Made by a program: the position numbers and the translations under genes. DNA of 64,000 nucleotides, from assembly GCA_020853025.1 (NCBI GenBank), contig JADYZP010000062.1, forward strand, positions 50,477 to 114,476, written 5' to 3'. The first letter of the stretch is position 1, and each line of letters begins with the position of its first letter. The notes under the pieces were generated by a model. The model was not told the origin of the DNA, made no database searches, and saw only the letters and a list, made by a program, of their open reading frames with translations. The stretch is from Burkholderiales bacterium (GTDB lineage Bacteria > Pseudomonadota > Gammaproteobacteria > Burkholderiales > Casimicrobiaceae). Shown one piece after another: positions 34,223 through 41,435 of the stretch.

Positions 34223-34716
34223 CCGCGGCAACGCTCGTTGACCGCTTGGACGGAGTCCGCCGTACCGGGCGTGACACCTGGCTCGCTAAGTGTCCGGCAC
34301 ACGATGATCGCCGGCCATCACTGTCCGTTCGCGAACTTGATGATGGGCGAACGCTGGTGCATTGCTTCGGCGGATGCACTGTAGACGCTGTTGTCGGCGC
34401 CGTGGGCTTGGAACTCGACGCGTTGTTTCCACCACGCGCCGCGACCATTTCGAGCCTTCCGGGAACGCGGCGACCCTTTCCCGCTGCGGACATCCTTCGC
34501 ACGATGACGCATGAAGCGATCATCGTCCTCATCGTGGCGGTCAGGATCGATCGGGCCGAAGCGCTTGAGCCGGGCGAACGAGAGCGCCTCGCGTTAGCCG
34601 TGCGCCGGATTCAGTCCGCGGCTGATATTGCGTTGCCAGAGCGCGACCGGCGTAGGGAGTTTCGCCAGGCGGCGGCGATTGCGGAGCGTGACCTCGCGGA
34701 CTGGAATGCAGCATGA
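34219..34716 (+). CDS. CHC2 zinc-finger primase-like protein
   Basis: WLAKCPAHDDRRPSLSVRELDDGRTLVHCFGGCTVDAVVGAVGLELDALFP matches the CPxHxD...CxxxC primase zinc-finger pattern. Confidence 0.85.
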   Translation: MTAATLVDRLDGVRRTGRDTWLAKCPAHDDRRPSLSVRELDDGRTLVHCFGGCTVDAVVGAVGLELDALFPPRAATISSLPGTRRPFPAADILRTMTHEAIIVLIVAVRIDRAEALEPGERERLALAVRRIQSAADIALPERDRRREFRQAAAIAERDLADWNAA

Positions 34717-35795
34717 GCGATGGAGTCGCCTACCTGGACGAGTATTTCTCGCGGCAATTTCAGGATCATACCGCGCGGTACGGTCCGCCAGAGGCCGATA
34801 CAGTCGATAGCGCACTCGAGTACGAATTCGCGGATGCCTTGGGCGACGACGGCGATGAGGCCGACGAGCTGATCGAAGGCGTCGTTACGCGCGGCGCAAT
34901 GGGTTGTCTGTACGGCGACAGCAACAGCGGCAAGACCTTCCTCGCGATCGACACCGCATGCGCCATCGCGCGCGGCATCCCCTGGATGGGTCGCAACGTC
35001 GAGCCCGGCATGGTCGTTTATCTGGCCGCCGAGTCGCCGGCTTCGGTTCGGCGCCGCTTGCGCGCCTACCATCGGCACCACGGCTGCAGAGTGCCTAACT
35101 TCGCCATCGTTAAGTCCCCGATCGACCTCTACAACGGTGCGGCAGATACGAAACGAATCATTGACCTGGTGGCCAAGCTTGAACAGGACACCGGCCAGAA
35201 ATGCGCGTTGGTCATCGGTGACACCCTGTCGCGCTTGTGTGCTGGCGCCAATGAAAACAGCGGCGAGGACATGTCCATCGTCGTGCGTCACGTCGACCGG
35301 ATCCGCGAGGCGTGCGGCGCGCACTTCCTGCTTATCCACCACACCGGCAAGGATGCCGCCCGCGGCATGCGCGGCTGGTCGGGAATGCGGGCCGCGATCG
35401 ACACCGAGATCTCGGTGTCGATCGACGACGCCACTGGCGCCCACGCGGCCGAGATCACCAAACAAAGGGACATCCCCGGCAAGGGCGATCGCATCGGCTT
35501 TCGCCTTCATGTTGTCGAGATGGGCGTCGGCAAGTGGGGCAAGCCGATCACGTCGTGCGTCGTGACCAACGCTGACGCCCCGCCGAAGCCGGCCAAGGGC
35601 AAGCGAGAGTCCGAGATAGCAGGCGCGATCACCGAGCTTTTGACCAGTCGCGGCGCCGGAATGAAACGGGGCGCGATCGCCGATCACTTCGATGGACGGT
35701 ATAGGGATACGTCCGTGTTCCGGGAAATCCGCAAGCTTCTGGAAACCGGACGTCTGCGCGAAGCCGTCGGCATCGTTGCCGTGGTGCAGCCTTGA
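34713..35795 (+). CDS. AAA-family ATPase, RepA/DnaB-like replicative helicase
   Basis: Walker A YGDSNSGKTFLAID; VVYLAAESPASVRRRL; Walker B-like CALVIGDTLSRL; LLIHHTGKDAARGMRGWSGMRAAIDTEISV. Confidence 0.9.
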   Translation: MSDGVAYLDEYFSRQFQDHTARYGPPEADTVDSALEYEFADALGDDGDEADELIEGVVTRGAMGCLYGDSNSGKTFLAIDTACAIARGIPWMGRNVEPGMVVYLAAESPASVRRRLRAYHRHHGCRVPNFAIVKSPIDLYNGAADTKRIIDLVAKLEQDTGQKCALVIGDTLSRLCAGANENSGEDMSIVVRHVDRIREACGAHFLLIHHTGKDAARGMRGWSGMRAAIDTEISVSIDDATGAHAAEITKQRDIPGKGDRIGFRLHVVEMGVGKWGKPITSCVVTNADAPPKPAKGKRESEIAGAITELLTSRGAGMKRGAIADHFDGRYRDTSVFREIRKLLETGRLREAVGIVAVVQP

Positions 35796-35797
35796 GA

Positions 35798-35916
35798 CTG
35801 TCCGTCTACTGTCCTCTGTCCTCTCATATAGAGAGAGGACAGGACAGGACAGTAAACATCCGGACGCTGTCTTGCTGTCCGAATGTGCTCTTGGACAGCG
35901 TTGGACAGTTGGACAG
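35798..35916. repeat. Dense CTGTCC/GGACAG hexamer array with an imperfect inverted repeat
   Basis: 10 copies of CTGTCC or GGACAG in 119 bp: 35798, 35809, 35816, 35837, 35842, 35847, 35875, 35893, 35903, 35911. Confidence 0.9.
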
Positions 35917-36108
35917 TAGCACGCAGGCGGGCCTCGATTTCTACGTCGACACCTTCCTCTACCCCATAAAAAAAGACTATGGCCGATGCACTGGTCATAC
36001 ACAGCGGCGGAGCGACACTCCGCCTAGCGCAACCCTAACTGACTGTTTTTACGATGGTCGTGACGATGCGCGCTATTTACCCCACACTTCAACCCACGAA
36101 GGGCAGCT

Positions 36109-36933
36109 ATGAACGCGAACGTAAGTGCAGTCAACAGCACCAGCGTATTGACCGTGCCGAATCCCGGCGCCCGCGGCGGCGATTTCTACTTCGCCAAGCC
36201 GCAAGGCCACAATGCCGACATTCTCGGCGCCATTCACGCGATCCAAGAGGCGGCGACCAGCTTCTACCGCAACTGGTCCGACGTGCAAGCGGATCACGCG
36301 CCCGGCACGCATGCGCGCCAGGACAAGACCAACGCGTCATGCCGGGCGGCGCTAAAGGCGCTTGGCGCCCAGGTGCCACGGCTGGAGCGCGTGCGGTCGG
36401 AAATCGTTGAACGCAAGGCCGGCGTGTCGGTCGCGGCGGAGTACACAACTTCCCGGCCTTGGGAATGGGTTTTCGACTTGGCCACGGCTGCCCAGGTGCT
36501 CGCTATGGACGCCGGGCGGCGCAGGATGACGGTGCGCACGCTGGCCGATGATCCCGGCCCGAACTGGTTGCTTGGCGAAGCGATGGTACGCGTGCCAGTA
36601 CACCTGACTGGCATCACGCTCGCCGAGCAGGACGAAATCGAAACGCGCATGTTCCAACGTCTGCGCCCTGACAAGTACAAGGCGCTGGTCGACGACATTG
36701 CAGACCTGAACGCAGCCAACGGGATGTTGCGCAAGCTCGCGCTGGCGATCGGCGGGCTATGCCTGGACACCGCCATCTTCGTCACGGAAAACGCAACGCT
36801 GCATCGTCACATCCTCACCGAGACACCGATTAGCTGGCGCTCCGGGCGGATTCTGGCCGACGAGGACGCGACCAACGTCAGCGAGCCGGCAGTGCAGGCT
36901 GGAAACGCGCTGGAAGTCTCGGATGCCGCGTAG
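36109..36933 (+). CDS. Hypothetical protein of the element
   Basis: 274 aa continuous ORF with upstream purine-rich RBS (gaagggcag); no recognised family. Confidence 0.75.
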   Translation: MNANVSAVNSTSVLTVPNPGARGGDFYFAKPQGHNADILGAIHAIQEAATSFYRNWSDVQADHAPGTHARQDKTNASCRAALKALGAQVPRLERVRSEIVERKAGVSVAAEYTTSRPWEWVFDLATAAQVLAMDAGRRRMTVRTLADDPGPNWLLGEAMVRVPVHLTGITLAEQDEIETRMFQRLRPDKYKALVDDIADLNAANGMLRKLALAIGGLCLDTAIFVTENATLHRHILTETPISWRSGRILADEDATNVSEPAVQAGNALEVSDAA

Positions 36934-37047
36934 AAGCGCCCGCGTGCCCCTCGTGGGCGCCCGTTGCGGGGCCACCCTTGTGGCGATCCATCTCCCGGCG
37001 GTTCAGTCCTTTCCTGACCCGATCACGATGCGCGAGGGGAATGTGCG

Positions 37048-37494
37048 TTGACCAAGCTTACTGGAAATCCTACTGGCCGCCCGCCGAAGGCGCCACCGCC
37101 TGATGCGGCACAGCGTATCGAATTGCTCGCTTCCGATGGCTTTTCCGTGCGCGGTATCGCTAAAGCGATGGGCGCCGCCTTCGAGACGCTGCAGCGTTGG
37201 TTTGACGATTATCCGGAGTTGCGGGAAGCCTTCGAGAATGGCCGCGAACAGGAGCGTTACACGCTGCACAACGGCCTGTATGTCGCCGCAACCGAAAAGG
37301 GAAATATGGTTGCGGCGATGTTCCTGCTCAAAGCACGCCACGGCTACCGCGAAGGCGACCAAGGCGAAACCGCGAACCGAGTTTCCATCAATTTCACGCT
37401 GCCGGGCGCGTTGAAGCCGGAGCAATTCACGATCGAACATGAGCCGACCGATCAACCTAAGCGCATTTCAGCAGCGCGCCCTACTCGTTCCTGA
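37048..37494 (+). CDS. Phage terminase small subunit-like protein
   Basis: NPTGRPPKAPPPDAAQRIELLASDGFSVRGIAKAMGAAFETLQRWFDDYPELREAFENGREQERYTL HTH; immediately upstream of and overlapping terL. Confidence 0.8.
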   Translation: MTKLTGNPTGRPPKAPPPDAAQRIELLASDGFSVRGIAKAMGAAFETLQRWFDDYPELREAFENGREQERYTLHNGLYVAATEKGNMVAAMFLLKARHGYREGDQGETANRVSINFTLPGALKPEQFTIEHEPTDQPKRISAARPTRS

Positions 37495-38803
37495 AGAATA
37501 CGACCTGTTCCTGGGCGGCGGGCGCGGCGGCGGGAAGTCGTACACGTTGGGCGTGCTCGCGCTACGTCACGCGGAGCAGTACCGCGAGCGTGCGCGTATT
37601 TTGTATCTGCGGCGGACCTACAAGGGCCTGGCCGACTTCGAACTATTGACGCGTGACCTTTTCGGCGACGTGTACGGGATGGCCGCGCGCTACAACGCGG
37701 CCGAGCATGTTTGGCGCCTGCCGAACGGAGCCTATCTCGAGCTGGGGCAATTGGAGACGGCCGCGGAGTACGGGAAGTTTCAAGGCCGCTCGTTCACGCT
37801 GATGCTGGCCGACGAAATCGGGCAACACCCGATGCCGGACCTGCTCGACATGATGCGCTCGAACCTGCGCGGCGGGCATGACGTGCCGGTGCGCGTGGTG
37901 TTCGCCGCCAATCCCGGCGGACCTGGCCACTACTGGATCGCCAAGCGCTACGTGTTCATGGCGGCGCCGTGGAGTCCATTCCATGAGCCGAAATCAAATC
38001 GGCAATGGTTGTATGCGCCGAGCACGTTCGTAGACAACCAGTTCATTGACCGCGACCAATACCGCGAGCAATTGGGCAGCGCGTGCCCAGATGATCCCGA
38101 ACTGTTGCGCGCATGGCTGACTGGTGACTGGACCGTGAACCGTGGCGCCTATTTCGCCGCCGTGCTGGAGGAGGCCCGCAACGCCATCGAGCCGTGGCCG
38201 GCGATCCCGGAGGGATGGGAGACGTGGCTCGCGCACGACTTCGGCAGCAGCGCGCCGAGCGTGACCTACATTTGCGCGCAAAGTCCCGGCGCTACCGTGG
38301 CCGATCGTTTCTATCCACGCGACAGCATCGTATTGGTGGATGAGCTGGCCGCGGTGCGCCGTGACAATCTGAACATGGGACTTGGTTGGACCGCGCCGAC
38401 GACCGCGGAGGCCATCCGGGAAATGTGCGCAACCTGGAAAGTGCGCCCGGAAGGTGTTGCGGACGATGCCTGCTTTGCGAAGTCCGGACACGGCGCCGGC
38501 AGCATCGCCGACGAGTTCGCGCGGGCAGGCGTGCGCTTTCGCCCCGCGCAGAAGTCGGAGCGCATTCCCGGCTGGCAGAAGATGCGGCGCTTGCTGGCCG
38601 ACGCCGGCAAGCCCGACAAGCCGGGCCTGTATGTGAGCCGCGGCTGCTCCTACTTCTGGGCGACGGTGCCGTATCTCGCGCGCGACCAGAAGCGCGTCGA
38701 GGACGTGGACAGTTCAGGCCCGGACCACGCGGCCGACGCGGTGCGCTACGGGTGCCTGCGCCGCGACCTGCGCCTGCAGCGCGTGGGGTTGGCCGGCATC
38801 TAG
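37439..38803 (+). CDS. Phage terminase large subunit
   Basis: Walker A FLGGGRGGGKSYTLG; Walker B FTLMLADEIGQ; nuclease-region WLAHDFGSSAPSVTYI and DHAADAVRYG. Confidence 0.92.
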   Translation: MSRPINLSAFQQRALLVPEEYDLFLGGGRGGGKSYTLGVLALRHAEQYRERARILYLRRTYKGLADFELLTRDLFGDVYGMAARYNAAEHVWRLPNGAYLELGQLETAAEYGKFQGRSFTLMLADEIGQHPMPDLLDMMRSNLRGGHDVPVRVVFAANPGGPGHYWIAKRYVFMAAPWSPFHEPKSNRQWLYAPSTFVDNQFIDRDQYREQLGSACPDDPELLRAWLTGDWTVNRGAYFAAVLEEARNAIEPWPAIPEGWETWLAHDFGSSAPSVTYICAQSPGATVADRFYPRDSIVLVDELAAVRRDNLNMGLGWTAPTTAEAIREMCATWKVRPEGVADDACFAKSGHGAGSIADEFARAGVRFRPAQKSERIPGWQKMRRLLADAGKPDKPGLYVSRGCSYFWATVPYLARDQKRVEDVDSSGPDHAADAVRYGCLRRDLRLQRVGLAGI

Positions 38804-38888
38804 CGCCAAAATAATGAGGGGCGCAATGTGGGCTTTTTGATGATGCCGTTCTATTTTTGCAATATAAACAATGGCTTATACATAGTAT

Positions 38889-38978
38889 TGGCGGAGAGCG
38901 AGGGATTCGAACCCCCGTCCGGGTTGCCCCGAAACCTGATTTCGAGTCAGGCGCCTTCGACCACTCGGCCAGCTCTCC
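38889..38978 (-). tRNA. tRNA-Ser(CGA)
   Basis: Reverse complement ggagagctggccgagtggtcgaaggcgcctgactcgaaatcaggtttcggggcaacccggacgggggttcgaatccctcgctctccgcca; loop CTCGAAA, anticodon CGA; CCA encoded. Confidence 0.96.
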
Positions 38979-39108
38979 GCTGAGCGCTGGATTATATCGT
39001 GCACGGCCCTGACGCGACAAAAACATCGTGTTCCGCGCGGTCATGCCAAAAAAATCGGAGGCCCGCGGGCCTCCGGGGAACTCCTTTGGCGCGATGCGTC
39101 GCGCGCTA

Positions 39109-39414
39109 CTATTTCACGGCTGCGGGCATGCTGAGGTTCGCCGCCGGCGCCGCGGGCGCTGCGCCCGTCGGCGGCGGGCGAACGTCCTTGCCCTGGGCCT
39201 TCATTTCCGCGAAATAACGCGCTGCCGCGCGATCTTGGGCCTTCGCGAGCTGCTCCTTGGCGAGCGCCGCATTGGCGGCAGCCTTGGCTTTCGCCTCTTC
39301 TGCGGTGGCCTTCTGCGCATCGGTCATCGGCGGGGCCGGCGGCAGCTTCGCCACGGCCAGACCGAAGCTCGCCACCACCAGAGCGGCCCCGAACAACGCG
39401 CGGATCGTCTTCAT
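39109..39414 (-). CDS. Small secreted Ala-rich protein downstream of the fdh cluster
   Basis: Signal peptide MKTIRALFGAALVVASFGLAVA; KLPPAPPMTDAQKATAEEAKAKAAANAALAKEQLAKAQ. Confidence 0.65.
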   Translation of the reverse strand: MKTIRALFGAALVVASFGLAVAKLPPAPPMTDAQKATAEEAKAKAAANAALAKEQLAKAQDRAAARYFAEMKAQGKDVRPPPTGAAPAAPAANLSMPAAVK

Positions 39415-39471
39415 CGCTTTCCTTCCTCCTCCTGCTAGTGCAGCGTTTCGCCCTAAGCGATTGCCGTAAAG

Positions 39472-40518
39472 CTAAACGGTGCGATGCTGCGCCGCCAGCG
39501 GTACCGCCCCCTCGCCCGCAGACTTGCCAGACTTCACTTCGTTGTACCAGTACTCGTGATGCTCCTTTGCCCAGGTCTCGTCGACGTACCCGGTGCGCAT
39601 CGCGTCGAGTGCGCCGCGCATGCCGATGGTGCCGAGGTAGATGTGGCCGGCGACGAGGATGGTCCCGACCATGGCCGCAACCATGTGCACGATGTTGGTG
39701 ATCTGCATCGTCTGCCGGGTCTGGTCGAAATTCGGGAAATCGAGAATCAGGCCGGTGACGCACAGCGTGATGCCGGAGGCGACGACCATCAGCCAGAACA
39801 GGAGTTTCTGCCCGGCATTGGCCTTGCCGGCGGGCACGTGCGTGCGGCTGAACATGCCGCCCGCTTTCTTGAGCCACGTCCAGTCGTAGGCGCGGAACAG
39901 GTTCGTGCGCAGGAACATGACGATCATGATCGGCAGCAAGACCACCAACACGAGGCCGACGAAGTTGTGCAACCACTTCGACAACGTGGCGAGCCACGAA
40001 AAGAGCGTGTAGCCGATCAGCGGCAGCAGCACTGCCTTGCCGAAGGTGACGACGAGGCCGGTCAGCGCAAGCGTGACGAACGTGATCGCAACCCCCCAGT
40101 GCACGGCACGCTCGACCAGCGTGAAGCGCTCGATCATGCGTCCGGTGGGCGGCGACTTCAGCGATATCGGCCCGCGCCACACGTAGAACACCGCGATCGC
40201 GACCAGCGTCAGCGCGAACAGAAATCCGCCGACAGCTGCCAGCGGTACGCGTGCCGCGCGCCACGTCTGGCCCTCCGGCTGAATCAGGACGTTCGTCTCG
40301 CGTCCGCGCACGCCCGTGATCTGCGGCTCACCCGAACGTACGGCGCTCCAGACCGGTTGGTTGTTGAGCGGCTGCACGCGTTGCTGCATCACCTGCTGCT
40401 TCGCCTGTTCGGCTTGCTGCGGGTTCAGTGCCGGCGACTGGGCGGCGGCGATGCCCACCCACGCCAAGCCGGCCAAAAGGACCAACGAACGAGCCACGGC
40501 AATGAGATCGTTGCGCAT
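39472..40518 (-). CDS. Formate dehydrogenase gamma subunit (cytochrome b556)
   Basis: Signal peptide, TM helices, ERFTLVERAVHWGVAITFVTLALTGLVV, KWLHNFVGLVLVVLLPIMIVMFLR; co-oriented with fdh genes. Confidence 0.92.
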   Translation of the reverse strand: MRNDLIAVARSLVLLAGLAWVGIAAAQSPALNPQQAEQAKQQVMQQRVQPLNNQPVWSAVRSGEPQITGVRGRETNVLIQPEGQTWRAARVPLAAVGGFLFALTLVAIAVFYVWRGPISLKSPPTGRMIERFTLVERAVHWGVAITFVTLALTGLVVTFGKAVLLPLIGYTLFSWLATLSKWLHNFVGLVLVVLLPIMIVMFLRTNLFRAYDWTWLKKAGGMFSRTHVPAGKANAGQKLLFWLMVVASGITLCVTGLILDFPNFDQTRQTMQITNIVHMVAAMVGTILVAGHIYLGTIGMRGALDAMRTGYVDETWAKEHHEYWYNEVKSGKSAGEGAVPLAAQHRTV

Positions 40519-40532
40519 GCGCGTAGCCTCCT

Positions 40533-40769
40533 CTAGGAACCGATCCGCCGATATTCGTTCTGGTTCTGCGTGCGGTTGCGAATATCGCGCTCCCACAGCG
40601 CCTTGTCGCCGTTGAACGGAGCCGCCGCATACGGCGGTTGATCGGCCTTGCCCTGATACGTGCCCTGCTTGTAGCTGATCACCTGCGGCCGCTCGCCGCA
40701 GCCGGCGATCACCATCATGGCCGCCGCACCGAATGCCAGCGCCGCGATCTTGGTCTTCGGCGTCATCAT
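40533..40769 (-). CDS. Small putative lipoprotein in the fdh cluster
   Basis: Lipobox-like VIAGCGERPQ; 78 aa; overlaps next gene by 4 nt. Confidence 0.7.
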   Translation of the reverse strand: MMTPKTKIAALAFGAAAMMVIAGCGERPQVISYKQGTYQGKADQPPYAAAPFNGDKALWERDIRNRTQNQNEYRRIGS

Positions 40770-41422
40770 GATTTGCCTCCCTGTGCCGGTGCGGCAGGTG
40801 CAGGCGACGAGCCGCCAGGTCCGGATTTCGGCGCCTCGGGTCGGCCGTAGGCAGTCACCCAGCCCCAGACTTCGCTGCCCTTGCCGCGTACCGTGGCGCG
40901 CTGCCTGAAAATGTCGGCGATGGTGTTACCGTCACCGGCAAGCAGCGCCTTGGTCGAACACATCTCGGCGCATGCTGGAAGCTTGCCTTCGGCCAGACGG
41001 TTACGGCCGTACTTCTTGAACTCGGCCTCCGAATTGTCGACTTCGGGGCCTCCCGCGCAGAAGGTGCACTTGTCCATCTTTCCGCGGACGCCGAAGGCGC
41101 CGGCCTGCGGAAACTGGGGCGCGCCGAAGGGGCAGGCGTAGAAGCAGTAGCCGCAGCCGATGCACAGGTCCTTGTCGTGCAGCACCAGGCCCTCTCCGCT
41201 GTGGTAGAAGCAGTCGACGGGGCAGACGGCCATGCACGGCGCGTCCGAGCAGTGCATGCACGCCACGGAAATCGAGCGTTCGCCGGGAACGCCGTCGTTG
41301 ATCGTCACCACGCGGCGGCGGTTGACTCCCCATGGAACGTCGTTTTCCTGCTTGCAGGCGGTGACGCAGCCGTTGCACTCGATGCAGCGCTCGGCGTCGC
41401 AGAGGAACTTCATTCTGGCCAT
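40766..41422 (-). CDS. Formate dehydrogenase beta (Fe-S) subunit
   Basis: Ferredoxin-type Cys clusters CIECNGCVTACKQEN, CMHCSDAPCMAVCPVDC, CIGCGYCFYACPFGAPQFP. Confidence 0.94.
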   Translation of the reverse strand: MARMKFLCDAERCIECNGCVTACKQENDVPWGVNRRRVVTINDGVPGERSISVACMHCSDAPCMAVCPVDCFYHSGEGLVLHDKDLCIGCGYCFYACPFGAPQFPQAGAFGVRGKMDKCTFCAGGPEVDNSEAEFKKYGRNRLAEGKLPACAEMCSTKALLAGDGNTIADIFRQRATVRGKGSEVWGWVTAYGRPEAPKSGPGGSSPAPAAPAQGGKS

Positions 41423-41435
41423 GGCTCGATCCTTC

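Larger units (their letters stand above)
31617..38902. mobile_element. Integrated satellite-like element at tRNA-Ser(CGA), ~7.3 kb including both att copies
   Basis: 14-bp direct repeat tggcggagagcgag at both ends (right copy = 3' end of tRNA-Ser); integrase next to left end; phage-type replication and terminase genes between. Confidence 0.88.

Noticed and set aside
31617-38902. Toxin-antitoxin or classical anti-phage defence genes as cargo of the element
   Set aside because: No nuclease, TIR, retron, RM or TA signature recognised; only the 36109 gene and two small ORFs remain unassigned.
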